A stretch of DNA of 64,000 bases from F1-120-MAGs238 sp964484185 (GTDB lineage Bacteria > Planctomycetota > Phycisphaerae > Phycisphaerales > UBA1924). Made by a program: the position numbers and the translations under genes. Below the pieces are notes generated by a model. The model did no database searches, was not told the origin of the DNA, and saw nothing but the letters and a program-made list of their open reading frames with translations. Below are positions 33,032 through 42,401 of this stretch, one piece after another. Each line of letters begins with the position of its first letter. Position 1 is the first letter of the stretch. Where the stretch lies: the NCBI GenBank assembly GCA_964484185.1, contig CAZAEQ010000006.1, positions 62,001 through 126,000 of the forward strand, in the 5' to 3' direction.

Positions 33032-33745
33032 ATGACTGGTATGAATATGGCGTTACCGACAACTCGCGTTGCTGCATCCGTACTTATGTTGCTGGTGGCG
33101 ACAAGTTTGGCGTGTGCCCGTCCTGATCCGCCGCCGCCGGATCAGCCGGCTGGCTACCAGCCTCCATGGGGTTGGCCCAATGGGCAGTTCAACGGATACT
33201 ACTCGCAGGACGGGACACATGATGGAACTCATGTTGGATGGCATACACCCGGATCGAGCAGCTTGTGGGAATTTGGCTTGACTGGGTCCTTTAGCCATGA
33301 CGGAGTGTGGGGACTTGGCTATATCAATAACACTACCCAGGATGTCCCAGTTACTTTCAGCTTGACTATTGATAACGTCGCCGTCCTGGATCAGGATAAG
33401 CGAGTCTGGGTTCAATTTGACTGGTGGAAGAGCGCTGCGGGGGATTTTACCGGGTTTGGTGTTATTGGAGACAGCGACAACAACTGGAACACCAATGATG
33501 CACAGGAGACCCGCATCTCACATGAAGCAATGGCAATCGGTAACGGCTGGCATCGGCAATATGAACTGTGGAATGTCCATCCTCAACCAGCTCGGGAAAT
33601 GGTCAGATGGACTATCAACCTTACACCCGGTCAGCGTTTCCTGATCAATGATGTGTATTTCTCTACACAGTGCATCCCCACTCCTTCAGCAGTTGGGCTC
33701 GTTGGGTGCGGGCTTGTAACCCTGGCAATCAGACGGCGCAGATAG
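33032..33745 (+). CDS. Small exported PEP-CTERM-like protein
   Basis: A 237-residue secreted protein with a signal peptide ending around SLACA, a Pro-rich segment, a beta-rich domain with many Trp/Asn/Asp, and a C-terminal sorting signal: PTPSAVGLVGCGLVTLAIRRRR-like, i.e. Pro-Thr-Pro, a ~15-residue hydrophobic helix and terminal Arg cluster. This fits PEP-CTERM tails processed by an exosortase, although the exact 'PEP' is 'PTP' here, as in another window protein (57368-57997). ATG 33032 has AGGAG seven bases upstream. The folded domain was not recognised. Confidence 0.7.
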   Translation: MTGMNMALPTTRVAASVLMLLVATSLACARPDPPPPDQPAGYQPPWGWPNGQFNGYYSQDGTHDGTHVGWHTPGSSSLWEFGLTGSFSHDGVWGLGYINNTTQDVPVTFSLTIDNVAVLDQDKRVWVQFDWWKSAAGDFTGFGVIGDSDNNWNTNDAQETRISHEAMAIGNGWHRQYELWNVHPQPAREMVRWTINLTPGQRFLINDVYFSTQCIPTPSAVGLVGCGLVTLAIRRRR

Positions 33746-33777
33746 ATTTCCAGCATGTTAGTCAGTTGACGGCCGAC

Positions 33778-33810
33778 AACCCTTGAGCTTGCGTTCGAGG
33801 GTTCGTCTTT
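33778..33810 (+). terminator. Intrinsic terminator after the PEP-CTERM-like gene
   Basis: AACCCTTGAGC and GTTCGAGGGTT form an 11-bp stem (with G-T pairs) around the loop TTGC, followed by CGTCTTT. Its position, 33 bases after the stop, fits termination of the gene at 33032. Confidence 0.55.
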
Positions 33811-33881
33811 GCTTCGAGCGTCTCAGATTGTAACCCCACGTTTCAAATATCAGCGCCGAGTGCGGAGTATCGGTTGTTGCC

Positions 33882-36800
33882 TTACCAATCCAGCGTCCCG
33901 CGCCAGGCGCTGGTCAGGTCCGCCACCGCGACATCCACGTTTGACACGCCCTGGCCTCGCCACGTTAACCGCCCGCTCGAATTCAGTGCCCCCAGAACAT
34001 TTGCTGTCTCCGCTGGGTTCAGCCCAAGTCCGCCCAGCATTCGCAGAACAGACTCGGCATTCTGAGCCTTCACCTCAAGCACATACCTGCTCGGCCCTTC
34101 GCTGAATGCAATCGCGCCCATCGTTTCCAGATCCCCCGCCGGGAAAGCAAACTCAAATCCAAGAGCCGAGCCCCGCTCGCTGTCAAAGGAAGCAATCAGC
34201 ATTTCCGCGAGCGCTGTCAGCATACCGCCATCTGAGCAGTCATGGGCCGACACTACCAGCCCGCAGCCGATCAGCTCCGCAACAGCGCGGGCAATCTTCG
34301 GCCCGGCCTTCAGATCCACTGTTGGTGTTCCCTGTTCTCCATAGTGCGCACCGACCTGATGCGCGATTGAACCGCCCATCGGCGCTCCGGTCCGCTTGGG
34401 TCCTACCAGCAGGAGCACGTTCCCGGCCTTCTTCGCATCCATCGTCACAACCCGCGAAAGGTTCTGCACGATTCCCATGCCCGTAATCAACAGCGTCGGC
34501 GGAATCTCAATCACGCGCTGCACGCCATCAGCATCCACATAACTCAATTGATTGTTCAGCGAGTCCTTGCCAGACACAAATGGCGTCCGATACGCCTTGG
34601 CTCCGTCGTAGCATCCTTCAGATGCCCGCACCAGTGACCCCATGTTCTCTGACTTCTTGCAACTGGGCCAGCAGAAGTTATCGAGAATCGCAATGCGGTC
34701 TGGATCAGTTCCAACACACACCAGATTGCGGACGGCCTCATCGATGCCGCACAACGCCATCTGATACGGATCGCCCCCAATCGCCGGGTCTCCCGCAGCG
34801 ATATTCATGCCGCACGCAAGGGCAACTCCGCGTCCAGAGCCAGGCACTGGCTCAATGATCGATGCGTCGCCAGGGCCCGCATGTGCAGGTCCAACCAGCG
34901 GCTTAAGAACTGTGTTTCCCTGAACCTCGTGATCGTACTGACGAATGATCCAGTGCTTGCTGGCAACAGTGGGGTGGGCCAGAACCTTGAGCAGTGTCTC
35001 CTGAATCGACATCGTTGGAGCCGCCGCTAAGGCCAGCGGTACCGTCGGCGTCCAGACCGCTTCACGCGTCGGCATCGGAATGCCGTCATGCAGGAAATGC
35101 ATAGGCATGCGGCCAACTTCCGTGCCTTTGTAATTCAGAACCAGTTCATCTTTCGGCGTGCCAAACGTCCCAAGCACCGCCAGCTCAACATGCTCTTCAT
35201 CGCAGATCGCCTGCAGCGTCGCGAGCTTGGCCTGCGGCACGGCAAGCACCATCCGTTCCTGTGCTTCAGAAATCCAGATTTCGGTGTACGAAAGTCCTGC
35301 GTACTTCAGCGGGGCCTTATCGAGATGAACCTCAGCGCCGATCTTGCTACCCATTTCGCCAACCGCCGATGAAAACCCACCCGCGCCGCAGTCGGTCATG
35401 CCGTTGTACAGCGTGCCATCTTTGTGATCGCGTGCCCGCATGATCGCATCCAGCACACGCTTCTCTTCAATCGCATTGCCGATCTGCACCGCATGCGAGA
35501 ATTCATCCGCGCTGGTGTGTTCGAGTTCGGTTGAGCTGAATGTCGCCCCGTGGATTCCATCGCGTCCAGTGCGTCCGCCCAGAGCCACAATCAAGTCGCC
35601 ACGCTTGGCTTCGCCCTTGATCTTGTCGCGCGGAATCAGCCCAATACAGCCGCAGAAAACCAGCGGATTTCCCACATATCGATCATCAAACTGCACCGCG
35701 CCGTTGAGCGTCGGAATCCCCATGCGATTGCCATAGTCGCGCACGCCCGCGACCACTTCGGTCAACGTCCTTCGCGGATCAATCGTGCCCGGCGGCCGCT
35801 TGGCAGGGTCCTTTGTTGGATGTGCCACACAGAACACATCGGTATTCGCAATCGGATGTGCGCCAAGTCCCGTGCCAATTACATCGCGAATGCACCCGCC
35901 CGCACCAGTCGCCGCGCCGCCATATGGCTCAATCGCCGAAGGATGGTTGTGAGTTTCAACTTTGATGCACACGCCGTAGTTGTCATCAAAAGCGATGACA
36001 CCGGAATTGTCCTTGAAGACCGAGAGTGCCCAATCGACTCCATCGGCCATGAGTTCAAAGGTCGCCGCCGCGACAGTAGATTTCAGCAGGTTGTTGATTG
36101 TCACGCTGCCATCAGACTCGATCACATGCCCCGGCCGATTGGTCCATGAAATCGTGTCGGTCTTCGGTCCGCGATAGCGCACGGTGGCCTTTAAGGTTTT
36201 GTGAACGCAGTGCTCGCTCCAAGTCTGCGCAAGTGTCTCAAGCTCGATATCCGTGGGATCGCGCCCGAGCACATCAAACTCGCTTTGTACAGCACGCATT
36301 TCATCGAGCGAAAGAAACAAGTGCGCATCGCGGCTCAGGCGCTCAAGCTGGCTGTCTGTAAGTCCGCGCAGTGGAATGTGCCGCAGCGTGAATTCGTAGC
36401 CGGTCCCCTTTGGAAGCGATGCCGGGTGAAATGGTCCAGCGTGAATGCGATGGATGACTTCGTTGGCGAGTGACTGCTTGGCAAAGCCCTGAGCTTGATC
36501 TGCCGAAAGACCCGCAAGGTCAAACCGCATCCCGGTTGACACGTTGGTCTGGCCCAGCACGCTGGCTCCAAAGAGATCGCCGATGGCATCGCGCACGCTC
36601 TGCGCGGCAGGGTCCATCACGCCCGGCAGCGGGTGCACCTCAATGACCTGACTTCCAAAGTTGGCATTTTGAACACCCTCCACACATCCTTCACACACCG
36701 GGTCGGCGAGCAGGCGGCTTTGGATCGCGGAAATCTGGCCAGAGTTAAACTCGCCCTCAACCAGATAGATTCGCGCCGTAGCGACCGAGTTCAACCCGAT

Positions 36801-36923
36801 TGCCGCGGCCTTGGCCTGGCGCAGAACTGCTGTTGCCTTGGGGTCAATTCGTCCGGGTTTTGCCCGAACTTCAAAGCGGTGGACACGCCGAGCGGAGACT
36901 GATGATGGTGCTTGTTGGCTCAC
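33882..36923 (-). CDS. purL: Phosphoribosylformylglycinamidine synthase, PurS-PurL fusion
   Basis: A 1013-residue FGAM synthase of purine biosynthesis. The first ~190 residues contain two PurS-like segments (FEVRAKPGRIDPKA, and PFHPASLPKGTGYEFTLRHIPLRGL after the linker), fused to a PurL of small (Bacillus/archaeal) type. PurL blocks: SEHCVHKTLKA with its active-site His, KVETHNHPSAIEPYGGAATGAGG, GMTDCGAGGFSSA, PGSGRGVALACGMN, FVSGKDSLNN and VVSAHDCSDGGML. The glutaminase PurQ would be separate; it is not in the window. Start is GTG 36923 (MSQQAPSSV); no strong SD was found. The gene is divergent from the glycogen synthase gene. Confidence 0.93.
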   Translation of the reverse strand: MSQQAPSSVSARRVHRFEVRAKPGRIDPKATAVLRQAKAAAIGLNSVATARIYLVEGEFNSGQISAIQSRLLADPVCEGCVEGVQNANFGSQVIEVHPLPGVMDPAAQSVRDAIGDLFGASVLGQTNVSTGMRFDLAGLSADQAQGFAKQSLANEVIHRIHAGPFHPASLPKGTGYEFTLRHIPLRGLTDSQLERLSRDAHLFLSLDEMRAVQSEFDVLGRDPTDIELETLAQTWSEHCVHKTLKATVRYRGPKTDTISWTNRPGHVIESDGSVTINNLLKSTVAAATFELMADGVDWALSVFKDNSGVIAFDDNYGVCIKVETHNHPSAIEPYGGAATGAGGCIRDVIGTGLGAHPIANTDVFCVAHPTKDPAKRPPGTIDPRRTLTEVVAGVRDYGNRMGIPTLNGAVQFDDRYVGNPLVFCGCIGLIPRDKIKGEAKRGDLIVALGGRTGRDGIHGATFSSTELEHTSADEFSHAVQIGNAIEEKRVLDAIMRARDHKDGTLYNGMTDCGAGGFSSAVGEMGSKIGAEVHLDKAPLKYAGLSYTEIWISEAQERMVLAVPQAKLATLQAICDEEHVELAVLGTFGTPKDELVLNYKGTEVGRMPMHFLHDGIPMPTREAVWTPTVPLALAAAPTMSIQETLLKVLAHPTVASKHWIIRQYDHEVQGNTVLKPLVGPAHAGPGDASIIEPVPGSGRGVALACGMNIAAGDPAIGGDPYQMALCGIDEAVRNLVCVGTDPDRIAILDNFCWPSCKKSENMGSLVRASEGCYDGAKAYRTPFVSGKDSLNNQLSYVDADGVQRVIEIPPTLLITGMGIVQNLSRVVTMDAKKAGNVLLLVGPKRTGAPMGGSIAHQVGAHYGEQGTPTVDLKAGPKIARAVAELIGCGLVVSAHDCSDGGMLTALAEMLIASFDSERGSALGFEFAFPAGDLETMGAIAFSEGPSRYVLEVKAQNAESVLRMLGGLGLNPAETANVLGALNSSGRLTWRGQGVSNVDVAVADLTSAWRGTLDW

Positions 36924-37003
36924 GGCCGATCATATCAAATGCAATTCAGAATGATCGCCGGGACGACAGGTTTGCCCCTTCTGGCGGCTAAACTCTGGAC
37001 CCC

Positions 37004-38926
37004 ATGGCAGAAGGTGCAGAACAACTCGCCAACAACGCTGCAGGCATCCTGAAAGATGTCCATTCGGCGGTCGCACCACCATCAACCGCGCTTTTTGAGG
37101 TCGCCTGGGAAGTCTGCAACCAGCTTGGCGGCATCTATCAGGTCATTCGCTCCAAAGCTCCCTTGATGGCCCAACGATGGGGCGACAGGTATTGCCTGGT
37201 GGGCCCCTATGACGCTTCCAAGGCGGCGGTGGAATTTGAGCCCAGCAGTCCATCGGGCTGGATGGGTCGAGTCATTGAACAGTTGCACGCGCAAGGGATG
37301 CACGTCCATCATGGACGCTGGTTGATTCCAGGCCGGCCCCGAGTACTGCTGCTTGAGCATGCCATGCCGTGGCAGGAACTCGACAAGGTGAAGTTCAGGC
37401 TTTGGCATGATCATGGTCTGGATGTGCCGCCAGGCGATGGACTGATTGATGGTGTGGTGACTTTTGCCGATTCTGTGCGGCGACTCTTTGAAGCAGTCAG
37501 TATCGAGCGATCACTTGGCCCGTCGCAGTCAGTCGGTGCACCTCGCAACGTGATCGCCCACTTCCATGAATACATGGGCGGCCTGGCGATTCCCATGCTT
37601 CGGCATCAGCAGTTGCCAGTCGCGACGATCTTCACGACTCACGCCACATTGCTTGGACGATTTATTGCACTCTCAGGGGAAGACCTGTACAGCAAGCTTG
37701 GACATGTCGATGCCGGCATGGAAGCCGAGCGATTCAACATCCGCTTTCAACACGGAGCCGAACGGGCCTGTGCGCACGGGGCACATGTTTTCACCACTGT
37801 CTCATCAATTACGGCGGAGGAATGCGAACACCTTCTAGGTCGCCGCGTGGATGTGGTGACTCCAAACGGGCTGAATGTTGACCACTATTCCAAGGCACAC
37901 GATCAGCAACGGTTACATGCCCACTTCAAGGAAGCGATCCATCGATTCACGATGGGATACTTCTTCCCGTCCTACTCCTTCGATCTCGACAAGACGCTTT
38001 ACTTCTACACCAGCGGCAGGTTTGAACCTCGAAATAAAGGCTTTGACCTCTGCCTCGAATCGATGGCTCGGCTCAATTCAGAACTGAAAGCCCGGCAAAA
38101 TGATGAGCGACTCGCGGGCCGAACCGTGGTGCTGTTTATCGTGACTCGCAGGCCGACTAAGAGCATCAACCCGGCAGCGCTCGAAATGCGCGGTGTGCTC
38201 AATGAACTTCGCGAAATCTGCCAGCACATTACCGAAGGTGTGAATGACAAGCTCTTCATGCGGGCGGCATCGCGCGGTGGACTTCGGCTCGATGATCTGG
38301 TTGATGAATACTGGATGCTCCGGTATCGGCGGGCTCAGCACGCACTGCGGCAGGCGTGGTTGCCGATGGTGGTGACGCACAACCTTGAGGATGACAAGAA
38401 CGATCCGGTACTGAATTACATCCGGCAGCTTGGGCTGATCAATCGCAAGGAAGATCCGGTGAAGATTGTCTATCACCCGGACTTTATTACGCCGCATAAT
38501 CGCCTGTGGAGTATCGAATACGACCAGTTCGTCCGCGGCTGCCACATGGGGGTTTTCCCATCGGCGTATGAACCTTGGGGCTACACGCCGCTTGAGTCGT
38601 TGGCACTTGGCGTTCCTGCGGTGTCGAGTGATTTGGCAGGTTTTGGTCGCTGGGTTGATGAACATTCCCCAGGCAGTGATAACTGGGGTTGCTGGGTGTT
38701 GCCGCGGCGTAACAAGGGGTATGACGATGCCGCCTCTAGGCTTACATCGCTGATGCTGAACTTCTGCCGCATGGATCGCCGCGAACGCATCGCCCTGCGA
38801 AATGAAGTTGACCGGCACGTGTGGGATTTCGATTGGTCGAAACTGGGATTGGCCTATCACGCAGCGCACGACATGGCGCTTTCGCGTCTGGATGCTGAAC
38901 TCTTAAAGCGTGGGCAAAGACCGTGA
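37004..38926 (+). CDS. GT3-type glycogen synthase
   Basis: A 640-residue glycosyltransferase of the GT3 family, the type found in animal and fungal glycogen synthases, rather than the bacterial GT5/GlgA type. Distinctive blocks include FEVAWEVCNQLGGIYQVIRSKA, FATHATLLGR-like IFTTHATLLGRFI, HGAERACAHGAHVFTTVSSITAEE, VTPNGLNVDHY, GYFFPSYSFDLDKTLYFYTSGRFEPRNKG and SAYEPWGYTPLESLALGVPAVSSDLAGFG. The NDP-binding and catalytic Glu region lies in the last block. It would build alpha-1,4-glucan from UDP-glucose or ADP-glucose. The stop overlaps rnhA's GTG start. Activity is well supported by family; nucleotide donor is not known. Confidence 0.93.
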   Translation: MAEGAEQLANNAAGILKDVHSAVAPPSTALFEVAWEVCNQLGGIYQVIRSKAPLMAQRWGDRYCLVGPYDASKAAVEFEPSSPSGWMGRVIEQLHAQGMHVHHGRWLIPGRPRVLLLEHAMPWQELDKVKFRLWHDHGLDVPPGDGLIDGVVTFADSVRRLFEAVSIERSLGPSQSVGAPRNVIAHFHEYMGGLAIPMLRHQQLPVATIFTTHATLLGRFIALSGEDLYSKLGHVDAGMEAERFNIRFQHGAERACAHGAHVFTTVSSITAEECEHLLGRRVDVVTPNGLNVDHYSKAHDQQRLHAHFKEAIHRFTMGYFFPSYSFDLDKTLYFYTSGRFEPRNKGFDLCLESMARLNSELKARQNDERLAGRTVVLFIVTRRPTKSINPAALEMRGVLNELREICQHITEGVNDKLFMRAASRGGLRLDDLVDEYWMLRYRRAQHALRQAWLPMVVTHNLEDDKNDPVLNYIRQLGLINRKEDPVKIVYHPDFITPHNRLWSIEYDQFVRGCHMGVFPSAYEPWGYTPLESLALGVPAVSSDLAGFGRWVDEHSPGSDNWGCWVLPRRNKGYDDAASRLTSLMLNFCRMDRRERIALRNEVDRHVWDFDWSKLGLAYHAAHDMALSRLDAELLKRGQRP

Positions 38927-39387
38927 GCGCGACTCCTCTGCCGCATGTTGAGCTGTATACCGATGGGGCGTGTTCTGGAAACCCGGGCCCGGGCGGCTGG
39001 GCGTATATCTTGAAGCATCCGGCAAGCGGCAAGTCCAAAGAAGGTTCGGGCGGGGAAGCGCAGACTACGAATAACCGGATGGAGTTGAGTGCAGCGATCG
39101 AAGGACTGTCTGTTCTAAAGACCCGTTCGATTGTGGATCTCTACAGCGATTCGAAATACGTACTTGATGGGATCAAGACCTGGATTCACGATTGGAAGAA
39201 GCGGGGATGGAAGACCAAGGCGAAGGAGCCGGTCAAGAACGTGGATCTCTGGCAGAAACTTGATGAGGCAGTGAACGGCCATGATGTGCGGTTTCACTGG
39301 GTCAAGGGTCATAATGAGCACCCGGAAAACGAGCGGTGCGACCAATTAGCGGTCGCGGCGAGTTTGAAGTTCAAGGGCAAGCCCTAG
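38923..39387 (+). CDS. rnhA: Ribonuclease HI
   Basis: A 154-residue RNase HI that cleaves RNA in RNA-DNA hybrids. The catalytic carboxylates are visible: Asp 14 (YTDGACSGNPGPGG), Glu 54 (NNRMELSA), Asp 76 (YSDSKYV) and Asp 140 (NERCDQLA), with His 130 (VKGH). The handle region WIHDWKKRGWKTKAKEPVKN is present, as in the Escherichia coli enzyme. The GTG start overlaps the glycogen synthase stop (GTGA), so the two are cotranscribed. A short hairpin with a T-tract follows about 105 bases later. Confidence 0.95.
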   Translation: MSATPLPHVELYTDGACSGNPGPGGWAYILKHPASGKSKEGSGGEAQTTNNRMELSAAIEGLSVLKTRSIVDLYSDSKYVLDGIKTWIHDWKKRGWKTKAKEPVKNVDLWQKLDEAVNGHDVRFHWVKGHNEHPENERCDQLAVAASLKFKGKP

Positions 39388-39491
39388 CCCTATTCATGGC
39401 GTTATGGGACGAATTTGAAAGCGTGAGTTTCTGGGTCGTTCGCTTTGGGCGGGCTGAAGTTGGGCGGTCGATTGGGATGATTGAGATGCCG

Positions 39492-39511
39492 CCGCTTTGA
39501 GCGGTTCTTTT
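39492..39511 (+). terminator. Possible terminator after rnhA
   Basis: CCGCT-TTG-AGCGG forms a 5-bp stem with three-base loop, followed by TTCTTTT. It lies ~100 bases after the rnhA stop and 20 bases before the next start. The stem is short. Confidence 0.4.
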
Positions 39512-39530
39512 GATCCGATGACACGGGCGT

Positions 39531-40853
39531 ATGTTTAACGAATTCATCCGTTCATCAGTCTGGGGCACTCCGGTCGCACGCTCACGTGGTGTAGAGCTTG
39601 GGAGCGCGTGGCCGCAGAATGCGTGGGAACAGTGGACTCTTGAGCTGCAGGGCAATGCCATGCGGGCATCGCACTGGGTTCTGAGTTGCTTTCATGAAAG
39701 CAAAGACAGCAAGGGATATGCGCCCAAGCAGAGCGCGGATGATGTGATACGTGGGTGGTTGGATAAGGCGGATTGGCCAGCACGGCCGATTCGTGTCGGA
39801 TTGAAAGTCTCGGATGCGGCGGCGGAGATTCTGCTGGATGCGCCGGGCGGGATTGATATTGAATGGTTCCGCGTGCCGCAGGATGAGAATGAAGAAACGG
39901 TGTGCAAGGAACGGATGCTCGATGCCGTGGTGCATGAGAATGTCGAAGGTGGGATTGTTGTGCACACGTTGGAGAATGAGAATTCGGAATCGCATTGGTA
40001 TGACTGGGGTCGCGCGGTGCCGCTCTCGTTTATCTCGCTTTTTCCGGTGCGATTTGATTGCAGCCGAATTACCTTGGATGCAAATAGCGATGGATCGCCG
40101 TGGCTGAATCCACATTCGGCGGTGGCCACTCGGGCGATTGTTGAAGCTGCGGCGGTGCTGGCGCGGACGCCGGCACGTGTGAATTTTGAGGATGAATTGG
40201 TGGGGCGTCGGGCGATTCGGCCACTGGTGGTTGAAGCGGATCGGTTTGAGAAATACCCAGCCGGGCGTGATCCTCTGCAGTATGTCTTGAAGCGATTGGT
40301 TTCGGTGATTGAGCATTCAAATTCCGGGCAGGTGAGTGTTGCGGATCGGGCTTGCGCACGGGTCGCCAGCGCGTTCCTGGCGACTTCGGCAGCGCGGGTT
40401 GATGATGCGACACGCATGCGCGGATTGGAAATTGCAGCGCGGGTATCGGGGAATGAGCCCGAAGTTATGTTGCGGTTGGCGGCGGTTCGATTTGCCTGTG
40501 TGCGAGATGAGGCGGCGATTGACGCCTTGATTCGGGCTGATCGCATGCTGCGGACTTCGCCGGTGCATCCTGGATTGGACAGCTTGGCGTTTGTACTTTC
40601 TGAACTTGAGCATGGACCTGGCTCGCAATTGACATTGGGTCGAATTGCGGCCGGCGTTGTGCTTGCTTCGGCAGGCCGGTCGCTGAGTGAATTGCTCTAT
40701 GTTCGCGATGAGATTGCAGATGACATGCGGTACAGCAATTGGCTGAATGGTCGCGAGCAGGATCAGTTGCTATTGGTCGAAGTGTTCCGCAGGCTTGAGC
40801 AGACTCGGCGTGCTGAACAGTTTGCGTTGCCAGCGTTGCGGCGCGCGGCGTAA
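39531..40853 (+). CDS. Hypothetical protein, ~440 residues
   Basis: A 440-residue cytoplasmic protein without signal peptide, membrane helix or recognised motif. It is rich in charged and Ala residues. The first ~190 residues look beta-rich with WLDKADWPARPIRVGLKV and a Glu/Asp-rich stretch. The second half (from ~200) is helical with repeated Ala/Arg/Glu segments, for example EAAAVLARTPARVNFEDEL, ASAFLATSAARVDDATRM and EVMLRLAAVRFACVRDEAA, which could form a helical-repeat scaffold. The last residues (EVFRRLEQTRRAEQF) look like a coiled coil. The frame is continuous and the codon use matches neighbours, so it is a real gene. No function is proposed. Confidence 0.6.
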   Translation: MFNEFIRSSVWGTPVARSRGVELGSAWPQNAWEQWTLELQGNAMRASHWVLSCFHESKDSKGYAPKQSADDVIRGWLDKADWPARPIRVGLKVSDAAAEILLDAPGGIDIEWFRVPQDENEETVCKERMLDAVVHENVEGGIVVHTLENENSESHWYDWGRAVPLSFISLFPVRFDCSRITLDANSDGSPWLNPHSAVATRAIVEAAAVLARTPARVNFEDELVGRRAIRPLVVEADRFEKYPAGRDPLQYVLKRLVSVIEHSNSGQVSVADRACARVASAFLATSAARVDDATRMRGLEIAARVSGNEPEVMLRLAAVRFACVRDEAAIDALIRADRMLRTSPVHPGLDSLAFVLSELEHGPGSQLTLGRIAAGVVLASAGRSLSELLYVRDEIADDMRYSNWLNGREQDQLLLVEVFRRLEQTRRAEQFALPALRRAA

Positions 40854-40854
40854 A

Positions 40855-41337
40855 TCAGCCGGCGGGTGTACAGAGGTCGGCTTCGCCGAGCAGGCGGAAA
40901 TCTTTGCGAAGCAGGATCTGGCCGGCGAGCGTGATGTCGTCTACGGCGAGGGCCATTGCTGGCGCGCGGCTGGCGGCGAGCATGAGCGGGTACGCAAAGT
41001 GAATTGAGAGTTCTGCGCGTAGGAGGTTCATCGCCATGTTGGCGAGTGAGCGTTCTTTGTTCATTTCGACAACGAGTACATCTTTTTCGTTGAAGGCCAT
41101 GTTCGAGGCTTTGAGGATGCGGCGGGCGTCTTGAAGATTTGACGTAATGAGGCGGACGACTGCGTGATCGCTTGCTTCATGGACGGAGAGCGCACAGATG
41201 AAGGTGGGGGAGTTGTCGAAGGCCTCGACCAGGTCGAAAAGCTTGCCAACTTTATTGGTCAGGAACACGCTGAGTTGCGTGACAACGGGTGGGCTGTAGC
41301 CCATCGATGTTTCCATCGGACTCGGTGTCTGACTCAT
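40855..41337 (-). CDS. ACT-domain protein
   Basis: A 160-residue protein with two ACT-like halves: SVFLTNKVGKLFDLVEAFDNSPTFI with a classic ACT start 'V-F-L-x-N-K-x-G-x-L', and residues ~70-160 (VVEMNKERSLANMAMNLLRAELSIHFAYPLM). Double-ACT proteins often regulate amino-acid metabolism. It is the last gene of the minus-strand group after the Fe-S cluster genes, but separated from iscA by ~160 bases, so co-regulation is uncertain. AGG-rich sequence precedes ATG 41337. Ligand unknown. Confidence 0.75.
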   Translation of the reverse strand: MSQTPSPMETSMGYSPPVVTQLSVFLTNKVGKLFDLVEAFDNSPTFICALSVHEASDHAVVRLITSNLQDARRILKASNMAFNEKDVLVVEMNKERSLANMAMNLLRAELSIHFAYPLMLAASRAPAMALAVDDITLAGQILLRKDFRLLGEADLCTPAG

Positions 41338-41498
41338 CGCATCCTGCCTGAGGGTCTAGAAGTTAGGAAAACCCGAACAGAGAAACCTCTGCTCGACACA
41401 GAGGTTAGTGTAACAGGAATACGGCAAGGCCACAAGCGACAAAACAGGATCGGAGGGGCTAATCGCTGTATTTTGAAGGAAAGAACTGCGCTACTTGA

Positions 41499-41882
41499 TC
41501 AGGCTTGGAAGCTTGAACCGCAACCACAGGTGCTGGTGGCGTTGGGATTGGTGAAAACGAAGCCGCGGGCCATGATTTCGTCCTTGAAGTCGACGGTTGT
41601 GCCGCCGAGATAGAGGAGGCTCTTGGGGTCGCAGACGATTTTGACGCCGTGTTGCTCGAAGAGTTCATCGGTCTCTTTGAAGGACTCGGTCAGGTCGAGA
41701 ACGTAGGAGAAGCCGGAGCAGCCGCCGCCTTTAACGCCAACGCGGAGACGGACTTTGTCACCATCAAGTTCCTGCTGCTGGATGATGGTTTTGATTTCCT
41801 GGGCAGCCCGTTCAGTCAAAATGACGCCGACGGGGGCTTCGGTCTGGTTGGCCTGGGGGAGTGATGTGCTGGTGGTAGACAT
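41499..41882 (-). CDS. HesB/IscA-type Fe-S cluster assembly protein
   Basis: A 127-residue A-type carrier. Three conserved Cys are present: Cys 55 (GGGCSGF) and Cys 119 and 121 (STCGCGSSF). The preceding LTERAAQEIKTII and YLGGTTVDF blocks fit IscA/ErpA/HesB. Its role is to accept Fe-S clusters from IscU and pass them to apoproteins. It follows iscU by ~57 bases. Whether it is IscA or ErpA cannot be told by eye. Confidence 0.92.
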   Translation of the reverse strand: MSTTSTSLPQANQTEAPVGVILTERAAQEIKTIIQQQELDGDKVRLRVGVKGGGCSGFSYVLDLTESFKETDELFEQHGVKIVCDPKSLLYLGGTTVDFKDEIMARGFVFTNPNATSTCGCGSSFQA

Positions 41883-41939
41883 GCGGTATTTCCTCAGTCG
41901 ATTATACGTGCGTATTGGAAAGGCGGTTCGCTGACAGGA

Positions 41940-42374
41940 TCAGTGAGATGCGGCGGTCTGGGACACCTGAGTTGTGATGCCGTTCTTGGTCTTGTAATCA
42001 TCGAGCGCTGCGCGGATGGCATCTTCTGCCAGAACCGAGCAGTGAATCTTGACCGGGGGAAGGCTGAGTTCTTCGACGATCTGCGTGTTCTTGATCTCGG
42101 CGGCCTGCTCGATTGAACGACCTTTCAGCCATTCAGTTGCGAGCGAGCTTGACGCGATTGCGCTGCCGCAGCCGAAGCACTTGAACTTGGCATCTTCGAT
42201 GACGCCAGTGGTTTGATTCACTTTGATCTGGAGCTGCATGACGTCGCCGCACTCGGGTGCGCCGACAACTCCGACGCCGATGTCTTTGCGTTCTTTGACT
42301 TCGCTGCCTTTACCGAAATTGCCCACGTTGCGCGGGTTCTCGTAGTGGTCGATGATTTTGGGTCCGTATGCCAT
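41940..42374 (-). CDS. iscU: Fe-S cluster scaffold protein IscU
   Basis: A 144-residue scaffold on which [2Fe-2S] clusters are built. Conserved ligands: Cys 42 and Asp 44 (GAPECGDVM), Cys 66 and Cys 69 (FKCFGCGSA), and Cys 112 (KIHCSVLAEDA). The LPPVKIHCS loop is the HscA-recognition segment of the bacterial IscU type. No NifU C-terminal domain. SD AAAGGA is eight bases before ATG. It lies 27 bases from the iscS stop, so the order iscS-iscU-iscA matches the standard operon without iscR, hscA/B or fdx. Confidence 0.94.
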   Translation of the reverse strand: MAYGPKIIDHYENPRNVGNFGKGSEVKERKDIGVGVVGAPECGDVMQLQIKVNQTTGVIEDAKFKCFGCGSAIASSSLATEWLKGRSIEQAAEIKNTQIVEELSLPPVKIHCSVLAEDAIRAALDDYKTKNGITTQVSQTAASH

Positions 42375-42401
42375 GTGTACATCCTTTGGAGTAAGTGTTG
42401 T

